Positions 18,300 to 27,312 of a stretch of 64,000 bases of DNA are shown here, piece by piece. How positions within the stretch are numbered: the first letter of the stretch is position 1; each line of letters begins with the position of its first letter. Source of the stretch: Anderseniella sp. (lineage in GTDB: Bacteria; Pseudomonadota; Alphaproteobacteria; Rhizobiales; Aestuariivirgaceae); NCBI GenBank assembly GCA_028289645.1, contig JANQOK010000015.1:372001-436000 (forward strand), given 5' to 3'. Below the pieces are notes generated by a model. It was given only the letters and a program-made list of their open reading frames with translations. It had not been told where the DNA came from and did no database searches. The position numbers and the translations under genes were made by a program.

Positions 18300-19391
18300 A
18301 TGAGCAAACGCCAGGTGGCAATGGTCATCGATCTCAACAAATGCATCGGCTGCCAGACCTGCACGGTGGCCTGCAAGACCTCGTGGACCTCCAGCGAGGG
18401 CCAGGAGGGCATGTGGTGGAATCAGGTCTACACTGCGCCTGGCCACGGCACGCCGAAGGACTGGGAGCAGATGGGCGGCGGCTTCAAGGACGGCGAGCCG
18501 CAGAAGGGCGTGCGCCCGGCGCAGGGTGATTTCGGCGAGGGCTTCGAGCTCAACTACAAGGAGGCGCTGTTCTCCGGCGCCGGCAACGAGGCCCTGAAAC
18601 CCATTGGCGACGAACCGCAATGGGGCATGAACTGGGACGAGGACGTGGGCGCCGGCGACTATCCCAACTCCTACTTCTTCTACATCCCGCGCATCTGCAA
18701 TCACTGCACCAAGCCTGCGTGCATGGAAGCCTGCCCGCGCGGCGCCATCACCAAGCGCGACGAAGACGGCATCGTGGTGATCAACGAAGATCACTGCCGC
18801 GGCCTGCGTTTCTGCCAGTCGGCATGCCCCTACAAGGAAATCTACTACAACCACGTCACCGGCCATGCGCAGAAATGCGTGTTCTGCTTGCCGCGTATCG
18901 AGAAGGGCGTCGCCACGGCGTGCTCGCGCCAGTGCCCGGGCCGGGTCAGGTTCTTAGGGTTTCTGGAGGATGAGGACGGGCCGATCCACAAGCTGGTCAA
19001 CGTGCACAAGGTGGCGCTGCCGCTGCACCCGGAATACGAGACCGAGCCCAACGTGTTCTACATCCCGCCGCTGTCGCCGGAGAAATTCGACGACGACGGC
19101 AACCCGACCGGCGAGGACCGCATTCCGCTTGGGTATCTGGAAAGCCTGTTCGGCCCCGAGGTCGGCCCGGCGCTGGAGCGCATAAAGCAGGGCCGTGCCG
19201 ACAAGCAGGCCGGCAAGGGCTCCGACCTCATGGACACGCTGATCTCGAAGAACTTCCTCGACCTGTTCGGGCCGTTTGACAAGCATCCGCGCGAGGTCGA
19301 GCGCATTGCCGCCGAGCTCGAGCGCGAGCCGGTGATCGTGCCGCCGGAAATCGACATCGCCTATCGCGGCCCGGGAGGCTCCAGCCAGTGA
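18300..19391 (+). CDS. Four-cluster iron-sulfur beta subunit of type II DMSO-reductase-family enzyme
   Basis: 363 residues, RBS GAAGGAG upstream. The first cluster motif is CIGCQTCTVACK (residues about 17-28). A second set follows near 137-150 (CNHCTKPACMEACP), a third at about 170 (CRGLRFCQSACPYK), and a fourth in KCVFCLPRIEKG...CSRQCPGR. In the third motif the expected second Cys is Leu, as in relatives that carry a [3Fe-4S] cluster there. It relays electrons between the Mo-cofactor alpha subunit and the gamma heme. It overlaps the alpha gene by 4 bp. Confidence 0.93.
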   Translation: MSKRQVAMVIDLNKCIGCQTCTVACKTSWTSSEGQEGMWWNQVYTAPGHGTPKDWEQMGGGFKDGEPQKGVRPAQGDFGEGFELNYKEALFSGAGNEALKPIGDEPQWGMNWDEDVGAGDYPNSYFFYIPRICNHCTKPACMEACPRGAITKRDEDGIVVINEDHCRGLRFCQSACPYKEIYYNHVTGHAQKCVFCLPRIEKGVATACSRQCPGRVRFLGFLEDEDGPIHKLVNVHKVALPLHPEYETEPNVFYIPPLSPEKFDDDGNPTGEDRIPLGYLESLFGPEVGPALERIKQGRADKQAGKGSDLMDTLISKNFLDLFGPFDKHPREVERIAAELEREPVIVPPEIDIAYRGPGGSSQ

Positions 19392-22306
19392 CCAGCACAC
19401 TGACACGGCGCAATTTTCTTAAAAGCGGGGCGGCGGTCACCGCCGCGCTGGCGCTGCCGGATTTCGTGACCAGCTCCGGCCAGTCGCTGACCGCACTGGC
19501 AGGCTCGCGTCCGCCCGACTATCAGAAAATCGTCGACATCTACCGCAACAAGTGGACCTGGGACAAAACCGTCCGCGGCACCCACATGATCAACTGCTGG
19601 TACCAGGCCCACTGCGCGTTCGATGTCTATGTGCGCGACGGCATCGTGTTCCGCGAGGAACAGGCGGCCGACTACCCGCAGCTCAACGACGACGTGCCCG
19701 ACATGAACCCGCGCGGCTGCCAGAAGGGCTGTTCGTTCTCCAAGCGCATGTACGAAGAAAGCCGCATCCGCTATCCGCTCAAGCAGGCTGGCGAACGCGG
19801 TTCGGGCCAGTGGGAGCGGGTCACCTGGGACGAGGCGCTCGACGACATCGCCGACACCTTTCTCGACGTGGTCACCCAGGAAGGCACCGACCGGGTCATC
19901 TGGGACATGGGGCCGGACATTAATGTGGGTGCGGCCAATGCCGGCCAGGCCCGGTTTGCCCAGCTCACCCATTCCATTTCGCTCGATTCCAACTCGTCAA
20001 ACGGCGATGGCCATCGCGGTGCGTTCGAGACCTTCGGCAACATCTACATGGACCGCTCGCTGGAGGATTATTTCTATTCCGACGTGATCCTGATCTGGGG
20101 TTCGAACCCGATCGTCACCTCGATCCCCAACGCGCACATGTTCACCGAGGCCCGCTATAACGGCTCCAAGATCGTGTGCATCGCGCCGGACTATTCGCCG
20201 TCCGCCATCAAAGCCGATCTGTGGGTGCCACTGGCGCCGGGCACCGACGCCGCGCTGGCGCTGGCCGTGGCCCGCGAGATCGTGTTCGGCGGTCACGTCA
20301 ACGAGGAATTCGTTGCCGAACAGACCGACCTGCCGCTGCTGGTGCGCACCGACACCGGCAAACTGCTCACGGAAAAGGACGCCAAGCAGGGCCGCACCGA
20401 CCGCTTCATCGTGATTGACAAGGTGCGCGGGCCCTCGACCGCGCCGGCCAAGTCGCTGAAGCTCGGCATCCTTGAGCCGCAGCTCGACGTCGACACCGAG
20501 ATCGAAGTGCTCGGCGGCGGCAAGGTTGCGGTGCGTTCGGTCTATTCGCTGCTCAAGGATCGGCTCGAGCCGTACACATTCGAGGCCGTCTCGAAGATGA
20601 CCGGCACGCCGGTCAAGGTGATCAAGAAATTCGCGCGTCTCTGCATCAACGCCAAGGCCCTGTCGAACGTCTCCGGCAGTTCCATGAACAAGTACTTCCA
20701 CGGCAACCTGACCGAGCGCGCCATGATCCTGATCTGGGCCCTGCAGGGCCAGATGGGCAGGCCCGGCGCCGGCTATTCGGCGTTCGCCTTCCTGGCCAAT
20801 GACGGCTGGGAGGATTATGTATCGGGCTTCCGCAATGGCGACCGGATGAAGTTCGGCACCGATATCGGGCTTGACCTCCTGACCGACCTCGCCGCCGGTG
20901 ACACGGCGGAGATGTTCTTTAAAAAGCTCGGCAACAATTCATTTGTCGACATTGGCGGCAACCTGCCGATCTGGACCTCCGCCGCCTTGTTCTGGCAGGT
21001 CCATGGCGGGGTCATGGAACTGGCCGAGCAGGCGGACAAATGGGTGCCGGGCCTGAAGAAACCTGTGCGCGAGGCCGTGAAAGAGTCACTCGACAACAAG
21101 TGGTTGCCGCTGCAGCCGCCGGCCGGCACCGATCCGCGCATCATGTTCCACTATTGCGCCAATCCGTTGCGCTCGGTGCGTGGCTCGCAGAAGCTCACCG
21201 AGGTGCTGTGGCCGAAGCTGAAACTGTCCGTGGTGGTGGATTTCCGCATGTCGTCCACCGCCCAGATGGCCGATTATATCCTGCCTGCAGCTGCCTGGTA
21301 CGAGGTCACCGACCACAAATGGGTGACGCCGCTGGTGCCGTACAACCACGTCACCAACAAGGCGGTCGAGCCGCTCGGTGAATCGAAGCCCGACTTCTGG
21401 ATTTTCACCATGCTCACCAAGCATGTTCAGAAGCGCGCCCGCGAGCGCGGCATTAGCTCCATCGTCTCGCATCTCGGCAAGACGGTTAAGCTCGACAACC
21501 TCTATGAAGATATGACCATGGGCGGGCGCTTCCTGGAAGACGACACCGACAAGGCCGCCGGCGCCATCATTGATGCCTCCAGCAACCTGTCGCACGTGTC
21601 GTGGGAGGAGCAGAAGGAGAAGGGCTATACGCGCTACAACTCCATCGGCATCTCGCCGCTCGCCATCGGCAATGCCGGCAAGCTGGAAGAGGGCAAACCA
21701 TTCATCCCGCTGACCTACCATATTCACGACAAGCTGCCCTATCCGACCCAGACCCGGCGCATCCAGTTCTATCTCGACAACGACCTCTATCTTGAGCATG
21801 ACGAGGCACTGCCGGTGTACAAGGCGCCGCCGCCCATCGGCGGTGACTATCCGCTGATGATGACCGGCGGCCATACGCGCTGGTCGGTGCACGGCGTGTG
21901 GCGCGACAACCGGCTGATGAACCGCTTAAATCGCGGCCAGCCCTATATCATGATCGGCATCAAGGACGCCGCCGACCGCGGCATTGCCGATGGCGACTGG
22001 GTGCGCTGCCACAACGATGTCGGCGAGTTTGAGATCCGCGTCAAGGTCACCCATGCCATGCGCCCGGGCCAGGTGTTCATGTACCACGCCTGGGAAAACT
22101 ACCAGTTTGCCGGCACCGGTTCGCCGCGCGAGGTGTCGCCGTCGCCGATCAACCCGGTCGAGCTGGCCGGCGACCATGCCCATTTGAAGGTCGGCATGCT
22201 GGAAGGCCAGCCCAACAGCTTCGACCGCGACACCCGCATCGAGATCACCAGGATCTCCGGGCCGCAGGCCGGTGCGGCCGGCCAGGGCAGCAATGACGCC
22301 GCTTGA
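19388..22306 (+). CDS. Molybdopterin oxidoreductase alpha subunit, type II DMSO-reductase family, Tat-exported
   Basis: 972 residues, GTG start overlapping the beta stop. A Tat signal RRNFLKSGAAV at residues 7-17 indicates export in folded form. The [4Fe-4S] site uses His and Cys (THMINCWYQAHC, then RGCQKGC), the pattern of nitrate reductase/ethylbenzene dehydrogenase relatives. The presumed Asp ligand to Mo is in NGDGHRGAFETFG. Mo-bis-MGD binding blocks are LIWGSNPIVTSIPNAH, VPLAPGTDAALALAVA and the C-terminal RWSVHGVWRDN. Family reactions include anaerobic hydrocarbon hydroxylation, dimethylsulfide oxidation, and selenate or (per)chlorate reduction. The substrate here is unassigned. Confidence 0.93.
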   Translation: MTSTLTRRNFLKSGAAVTAALALPDFVTSSGQSLTALAGSRPPDYQKIVDIYRNKWTWDKTVRGTHMINCWYQAHCAFDVYVRDGIVFREEQAADYPQLNDDVPDMNPRGCQKGCSFSKRMYEESRIRYPLKQAGERGSGQWERVTWDEALDDIADTFLDVVTQEGTDRVIWDMGPDINVGAANAGQARFAQLTHSISLDSNSSNGDGHRGAFETFGNIYMDRSLEDYFYSDVILIWGSNPIVTSIPNAHMFTEARYNGSKIVCIAPDYSPSAIKADLWVPLAPGTDAALALAVAREIVFGGHVNEEFVAEQTDLPLLVRTDTGKLLTEKDAKQGRTDRFIVIDKVRGPSTAPAKSLKLGILEPQLDVDTEIEVLGGGKVAVRSVYSLLKDRLEPYTFEAVSKMTGTPVKVIKKFARLCINAKALSNVSGSSMNKYFHGNLTERAMILIWALQGQMGRPGAGYSAFAFLANDGWEDYVSGFRNGDRMKFGTDIGLDLLTDLAAGDTAEMFFKKLGNNSFVDIGGNLPIWTSAALFWQVHGGVMELAEQADKWVPGLKKPVREAVKESLDNKWLPLQPPAGTDPRIMFHYCANPLRSVRGSQKLTEVLWPKLKLSVVVDFRMSSTAQMADYILPAAAWYEVTDHKWVTPLVPYNHVTNKAVEPLGESKPDFWIFTMLTKHVQKRARERGISSIVSHLGKTVKLDNLYEDMTMGGRFLEDDTDKAAGAIIDASSNLSHVSWEEQKEKGYTRYNSIGISPLAIGNAGKLEEGKPFIPLTYHIHDKLPYPTQTRRIQFYLDNDLYLEHDEALPVYKAPPPIGGDYPLMMTGGHTRWSVHGVWRDNRLMNRLNRGQPYIMIGIKDAADRGIADGDWVRCHNDVGEFEIRVKVTHAMRPGQVFMYHAWENYQFAGTGSPREVSPSPINPVELAGDHAHLKVGMLEGQPNSFDRDTRIEITRISGPQAGAAGQGSNDAA

Positions 22307-22814
22307 GCGCTCCGCCGTCTATGGCGGCTTTGCCTCAGCCTTCCGCAAGGCCGACGGTGGCACCGACGTGCTGGATGATACCCTGGTTCCGCCGCCACCA
22401 GAGGGTGCAAGCAAGGCCTTTATGGCCGCCTTCGACCCGTCGGTGTCAAAAACGGCCGTCTCCCTGCACGCCTCTGCCCACACCGAGCGCGACCAGACCG
22501 ACCTCTACCAGGAGCTGATCCGCTGGTACGACCATTTCGGCCTCAAGCGCCGCGACGGCGGCGAATTACCGGACCATGTGTCGGTGATGCTGGAGTTCCT
22601 GCAGTTCCTGACCGCGCAGGAGGCGGCCAATGCCGGCGATGCTGCGGCGGTCGGCAGCCTGCACAAGGCGCAAGGCGATTTTATTGAGCGCCAGGTGTTG
22701 CCGTTGGTGGAGGCGATGAGCGGCAAACTGGAGACGGACGCGGAGCGTTATCAGGTCCTACCGCAGGGCCTGCGTGCATTCCTTGAAGAAGAGCTGACTG
22801 CACTGACACAGTGA
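22293..22814 (+). CDS. TorD/DmsD-family cytoplasmic chaperone for the molybdoenzyme
   Basis: 173 residues from ATG 22293 (MTPLERSAVYGGFASAFRK), overlapping the alpha gene by 14 bp. It is all-helical by composition. The pattern ...DLYQELIRWYDHFGL...PDHVSVMLEFLQFL has the PDH block conserved in TorD-like proteins that bind the Tat signal and proofread cofactor insertion. Known operons of this enzyme class end with such a delta protein, which is not part of the mature complex. A degenerate paralogous 3' fragment is found at 27313-27531. Confidence 0.9.
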   Translation: MTPLERSAVYGGFASAFRKADGGTDVLDDTLVPPPPEGASKAFMAAFDPSVSKTAVSLHASAHTERDQTDLYQELIRWYDHFGLKRRDGGELPDHVSVMLEFLQFLTAQEAANAGDAAAVGSLHKAQGDFIERQVLPLVEAMSGKLETDAERYQVLPQGLRAFLEEELTALTQ

Positions 22815-22940
22815 GGCCAACCCTGTTTTCGACCGTTGCACATCATGGAATAACAGCCCGGTACACCTTGTCACGGACCGATGCCTTCATACACACTTCC
22901 GCACTTGTCTGTGGACGGTGCGCCAACAGGGAGAATTGAG

Positions 22941-24197
22941 ATGAAGGGTTTGCTTAGTTTAATCGCGACTGCCGGTGTCGCCTTGGCCGGTGCGATGCCT
23001 GCAGCGCTCGCCGACACGACTGATGTGAAATGGCAGAACAAGGTGGTGATTGAAAAGAAAGGCAATCATTGCGTCGACGATCCCAATTGCTTCAATCGCT
23101 ACCATCCGGCGATTCCGCCCGTATCCCGTGCGAAACCCGGTGACATGATCACCTTTCACACCCGCGATGCGCTGGACTCGGATCTCAATCTGACCTCGGT
23201 CGCTGATGACCTAGCCGCCATCGACTTGAATCTGGTCCACCCGATGACCGGGCCGGTGCACATCGAAGGTGCCAAGCGCGGCGATGTTCTGGCCATCACT
23301 TTGGTTGATATTGAACCTGACCAATACGGGTACACCGTGATTGTGCCCGGCTTTGGCTTCCTGCGCGACATCTATACCAAGCCCCATCTGGTCAACTGGA
23401 AACTGACCCGTAACCATGCCGTTTCCGAACAGATGCCCGGCGTCAAGGTGCCATACGAAGCCTTCATGGGGTCGGTAGGCGTGCTGCCCGGTGAGCCTGA
23501 GACCAAGGCATGGCTGGCGCGCGAGGCGGCATTGGGCGCAGCCAAGGGTATCGCGCTTCCGCCGCAGCCGGTTGGTGCGCTGCCGAGCGCTGTTTGCGGT
23601 CCAAACGGCTCGCACAAGGATGCCTGTCTGCGGACCATCCCGCCGCGCGAAAACGGCGGCAATATGGATGTCCAGCAAATGCAGGTGGGTACAACCCTGC
23701 TGCTGCCCTGCTTTATCGACGGCTGCGGCCTGTTCGTCGGCGACGTACACTATGCCCAGGGTGACGGTGAGGTTTCCGGCACGGCGATCGAAACCGGTGC
23801 GGTTGTCACCGTCAGGACTGAAATCCGCCCGGGCCAGGGCGCCCAGATCACCAGCCCGGAAGTTGAAGGCGGTTCGCAGATCAAGGACATCGAGCCATCC
23901 AAATTCTACCAGACCATCGGCCTGCCCATCAAAAAGGCGGGCGAAATCCCGGAACAGCTGAAATATCTGGAAAGCGAGAAAATCAAGGACCTGGAAAACC
24001 TGTCCGAAGATCTCACGCTCGCAGCACGTGACGCATTGATCAAGATGATAGCCTATATCCAGCGCGAACACGGGTTGTCTGCCGAGCAGGCATATATTCT
24101 TGCCAGTGTCGCGGTCGACCTGCGTGTCGGACAGGTGGTGGACGTGCCCAACTATGTTGTCACCGCTGTCCTCAACCTCGACGTGTTCGATAAGTGA
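22941..24197 (+). CDS. Secreted acetamidase/formamidase-family protein
   Basis: 418 residues from ATG 22941, preceded by AGGGAGAA. A Sec signal peptide (MKGLLSLIATAGVALAG...ALADT) is evident, which is unusual because most FmdA/AmdA enzymes are cytoplasmic. Family blocks are LVHPMTGPVHIEGAKRGDVL, GNMDVQQMQVGTTLLLP and DVHYAQGDGEVSGTAIE. The family hydrolyses short-chain amides to acid and ammonia. It is 126 bp downstream of the chaperone gene and overlaps the next gene by 4 bp, so it may be functionally tied to the molybdoenzyme cluster. Confidence 0.85.
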   Translation: MKGLLSLIATAGVALAGAMPAALADTTDVKWQNKVVIEKKGNHCVDDPNCFNRYHPAIPPVSRAKPGDMITFHTRDALDSDLNLTSVADDLAAIDLNLVHPMTGPVHIEGAKRGDVLAITLVDIEPDQYGYTVIVPGFGFLRDIYTKPHLVNWKLTRNHAVSEQMPGVKVPYEAFMGSVGVLPGEPETKAWLAREAALGAAKGIALPPQPVGALPSAVCGPNGSHKDACLRTIPPRENGGNMDVQQMQVGTTLLLPCFIDGCGLFVGDVHYAQGDGEVSGTAIETGAVVTVRTEIRPGQGAQITSPEVEGGSQIKDIEPSKFYQTIGLPIKKAGEIPEQLKYLESEKIKDLENLSEDLTLAARDALIKMIAYIQREHGLSAEQAYILASVAVDLRVGQVVDVPNYVVTAVLNLDVFDK

Positions 24198-24736
24198 ACC
24201 GCCGGGAATTTCTGTGGGTCCCGGTTCTGCTTGCCGGCTGGCAGACGGCCGGGGCTCACACGCCTTACAGGCAGTGGGTCGTCTATCGCAAAAAACATCT
24301 CCTGATCGGCGCTCACCGGGCTGATCCGACGACCTATGATCTGGCCAAGAAGCTGGCGGCAGTGCTGGCCCACAGCCTGCCGAAATCCAGATGCCGGGTG
24401 GCTCGCGCGCCCACGGCGCAACGTCTTGCAAGTCTCATTGGCACGGATCAGCTCGATGTTGCCGTGCTCGATCCCGCCGATGCGGTCGCCATGCTGCGCG
24501 GATCGGGTCGGTTTGAACCTTATGGGCCGATCTCCATTAGGCAGCTTGCGAGTATCGGCGAGCGTCTTCTGGTCGCCCATGAACGTCTGCCGGCCAGGCA
24601 CGCGTGGCTCATAGCTGCCACGCTGGATCAGGCCCGGACCATAGACATGCGCACATTGAAACCGAACCCGGATCTTGGTTGGCATGCCGGCGCCTTGTCA
24701 TACCGGCGCGGCCAGCCGCAACCCGGATCAGAATAA
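24194..24736 (+). CDS. Tat-signal periplasmic small protein, binding-protein-like
   Basis: 180 residues, GTG start overlapping the formamidase-like stop (GTGA). The N-terminus MNRREFLWVPVLLAGW is a twin-arginine signal. The mature part has alternating alpha/beta character, with DQLDVAVLDPADAVAML resembling lobes of periplasmic solute-binding proteins of the PhnD/TAXI type, but at about 155 residues it could form only one lobe. I do not recognise a named family. Its placement suggests it is exported together with the molybdoenzyme and formamidase-like protein. Confidence 0.65.
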   Translation: MNRREFLWVPVLLAGWQTAGAHTPYRQWVVYRKKHLLIGAHRADPTTYDLAKKLAAVLAHSLPKSRCRVARAPTAQRLASLIGTDQLDVAVLDPADAVAMLRGSGRFEPYGPISIRQLASIGERLLVAHERLPARHAWLIAATLDQARTIDMRTLKPNPDLGWHAGALSYRRGQPQPGSE

Positions 24737-24749
24737 TGGGGAGCCGCAT

Positions 24750-25598
24750 ATGCTGTGCAGGATAGGTGACGTCGAGGTCTGGCGCATTCTGGAGATAAAC
24801 GGGCCGTTCCGGACCCCGGAAGAGCTGTTTCCAACCGCCGGGCCGGAGGCGCGCGAAACCATCGAGGCGCACGTGCCCGACCAGTTGTGCGCGGCGACCG
24901 GGCGGCTGATCCTGCCCATACAGGGGTTTCTGCTGAAAACGCGATCGCACGTCGTCCTGGTCGACAGTTGTGTCGGCAACGACAAGACCAACCCCAACAC
25001 GCCGGACTGGAACCAGCGCGCCGATGGCCGCTTCATGGCGGCGCTGGCTGCGGCCGGCATCGGCCCGGCGGATGTCGACTATGTGCTGTGCACTCACCTG
25101 CACGCCGACCATGTCGGCTGGAACACCCGGCTTGAGGACGGGCGCTGGGTGCCCACATTCCCCAATGCGCGCTACCTGATGCCGGCGGCGGACGAGGAGT
25201 TCTATCGCGATGCCGGCGGCAACGCCTATGCCGAAAGCGTGCTGCCGGTGATCGAGGCCGGGCAGACCGAGCTGGTCAGCGCCGGTCACATGCTCGGCGA
25301 GCACATCACCTTGCTGCCGACGCCCGGCCACACCCCGGGCCATGTCTCGGTGCTGGTGAAGAGCGGTGCTGCCGAGGCGATCATCACCGGTGATGCCCTG
25401 CACACATCGGCCCAGTGCTGGCGGCCGGACTGGCACTTCGTCTATGACAGCGACCCGGAGCAGGCCGCCGTCTCGCGCCGGCGCCTGCTGGAAGACGCCA
25501 CCGAAGCCGACCGCAAAGTGCTCGGCACCCATTTCGCCCTGCCGTCCATCGGCCGGGTGAAGGTGCACGGCGATGCCTTCAGGTGGGTGGATGATTGA
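24750..25598 (+). CDS. MBL-fold metallohydrolase
   Basis: 282 residues from ATG 24750. The metallo-beta-lactamase zinc motif is THLHADHVGW near residue 117, with further ligands in LLPTPGHTPGHVS (His), ITGDALH (Asp) and GTHFALPS (His). It has the long N-terminal extension typical of the lactonase-like (AttM/N-acyl homoserine lactonase-related) and quinate-type groups. No signal peptide is visible. Substrate unknown. It lies 13 bp after the Tat-type gene and overlaps the GMC oxidoreductase gene, consistent with a catabolic unit. Confidence 0.85.
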   Translation: MLCRIGDVEVWRILEINGPFRTPEELFPTAGPEARETIEAHVPDQLCAATGRLILPIQGFLLKTRSHVVLVDSCVGNDKTNPNTPDWNQRADGRFMAALAAAGIGPADVDYVLCTHLHADHVGWNTRLEDGRWVPTFPNARYLMPAADEEFYRDAGGNAYAESVLPVIEAGQTELVSAGHMLGEHITLLPTPGHTPGHVSVLVKSGAAEAIITGDALHTSAQCWRPDWHFVYDSDPEQAAVSRRRLLEDATEADRKVLGTHFALPSIGRVKVHGDAFRWVDD

Positions 25599-27201
25599 AT
25601 TCGACTTTGTCATTGTCGGCGCCGGCTCGGCCGGGTGTGTGCTCGCGTCGCGGCTGGTCGAGGACGCCAAGCTGACGGTCTGCCTGCTCGAGGCCGGCCC
25701 GCCCGACCGGCATCCGATGATCCATGTCCCGGTCGGCTGGATGAAGCTGATGAAGAACGCGAGCTACAACTGGATGTACGAGGCGGAAAGCTCGCCGTGG
25801 ACCGGCGGCCGCCGCATTCCGGTGCCCCGCGGCAAGACGCTGGGCGGCTCGTCGTCGATCAATGGCAATGTCTTCAACCGCGGCGCGCCGTCGGATTTCG
25901 ACCACTGGGCCCAGCGCGGCAATCCCGGCTGGAGCTATGCGGATGTGCTGCCGCTGTTTCGCCGCATGGAAAGCTGGCTCGGGCCGGACAGTGATGGGAA
26001 ACGCGGGCGAAGCGGCAAGCTGAGGGTCACCCCCAGCCCCTGGTCGCATCCGCTGTGCGAGGCGTTTCTCGACGGCGCGGCAAGCCTCGGCATTCCGCGC
26101 AACCCGGACTACAACGCCGGCCAGCAGTTCGGCGCCGCCTATTCCCAGCGCACCATTGCAAACGGCCGCCGGCAGAGTGCCGCGCAGGCGTTTCTGCGGC
26201 CCGCTCTGAAGCGCCGGAACCTGTCGGTCGTCACCCATGCCCACGTCACCGAAATCCTGTTCGACGGCCGGGCCGCCACCGGGGTCCGTTACCGGCGCAA
26301 GGGACGCATGGAGGAAATCCACGCCCGCCGCGAGGTCATCCTGTGCGGCGGCGTCATCAATTCCCCGCAATTGCTGCAGCTTGCAGGTATCGGCGATCCG
26401 GCCCATCTGGCCGAGATCGGTGTCCCGGTGCGCCACGCCGCCCCCGGCGTCGGCGCCAACCTGCGCGATCACTATACGCCGCGCTTTACCGCCCGGGTGC
26501 AGGGCATCGACACGTTCAACCAGAAGGCGCGCGGGCTGGCCTTCGGGGCTGAGGTTGCGAAATGGCTCATCGGACAGCCGTCCATTCTGAGCCTGCCGTC
26601 GACGGCGTGCTATGCCTTTGCCAAGTCCGATCCCGTCCTCGACGACAGCGACCTGCAGATCACCTTCATGCCGGCCAGCTATAAGGAGGGCCATCAGAGC
26701 CAGCTGGACGACGAGCCGGGCATGACGCTGGCCGCCTGGCAGCAGCGGCCCGAGAGTGTCGGCTCGGTCCGGGCGCGCTCGTCAGACCCGTTCCAGGCGC
26801 CCGAGATCAGGCCCAACTATCTAAGTGCCGAGGTCGACCGCAAGGTGCTGCTGGCCGGGCTGCGCCTGGCCCGCCGGCTGATGCGCACCGACGCCATGGC
26901 GCCGTACTTCGCCGGCGAACTGTATCCGGGAGACGGCGTCCAGACGGACGAGGAACTTCTCGACACCGCCCGTGAGCGCGGCACGACAACGTTCCACATG
27001 ATCGGCACCTGCCGCATGGGGCCTGAGCACGATGCCAGTGCCGTCGTGGATCATGAACTGCGAGTCCGGGGCATCGAGCGCCTGCGCGTCGCCGACGCCT
27101 CGATCATGCCGACCATGCCCGCCGCCAACACCAACGCAGCTGCGTTGATGATAGGGGAGAAGGCGGCGGATTTGGTCAGGGCTGAGTTTGGCGAGAGGTG
27201 A
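25591..27201 (+). CDS. GMC-family FAD-dependent oxidoreductase (choline/alcohol dehydrogenase-like)
   Basis: 536 residues from ATG 25591, overlapping the MBL gene by 8 bp. The N-terminal FAD site is FVIVGAGSAGCVLASRL; the GMC signature RGKTLGGSSSINGNVFNRG follows near residues 80-98. The second signature is GGVINSPQLLQLAGIG. The catalytic His lies in FHMIGTCRMG, and the C-terminal block is PAANTNAAALMIGEKAADL. It oxidises a primary alcohol to an aldehyde (or further) with FAD; choline dehydrogenase is one relative, but the real alcohol is unknown. Confidence 0.9.
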   Translation: MIEFDFVIVGAGSAGCVLASRLVEDAKLTVCLLEAGPPDRHPMIHVPVGWMKLMKNASYNWMYEAESSPWTGGRRIPVPRGKTLGGSSSINGNVFNRGAPSDFDHWAQRGNPGWSYADVLPLFRRMESWLGPDSDGKRGRSGKLRVTPSPWSHPLCEAFLDGAASLGIPRNPDYNAGQQFGAAYSQRTIANGRRQSAAQAFLRPALKRRNLSVVTHAHVTEILFDGRAATGVRYRRKGRMEEIHARREVILCGGVINSPQLLQLAGIGDPAHLAEIGVPVRHAAPGVGANLRDHYTPRFTARVQGIDTFNQKARGLAFGAEVAKWLIGQPSILSLPSTACYAFAKSDPVLDDSDLQITFMPASYKEGHQSQLDDEPGMTLAAWQQRPESVGSVRARSSDPFQAPEIRPNYLSAEVDRKVLLAGLRLARRLMRTDAMAPYFAGELYPGDGVQTDEELLDTARERGTTTFHMIGTCRMGPEHDASAVVDHELRVRGIERLRVADASIMPTMPAANTNAAALMIGEKAADLVRAEFGER

Positions 27202-27312
27202 CGGGCTGTCTCGGGCCACAGCTCACTGGCGGTTCATAGCAGCCGTTGGTCCGTTGCGAAAATCTAATCGGTAATTAGCGCGTTTAGTAAACTGTCGCTG
27301 AAATTCGTAACT

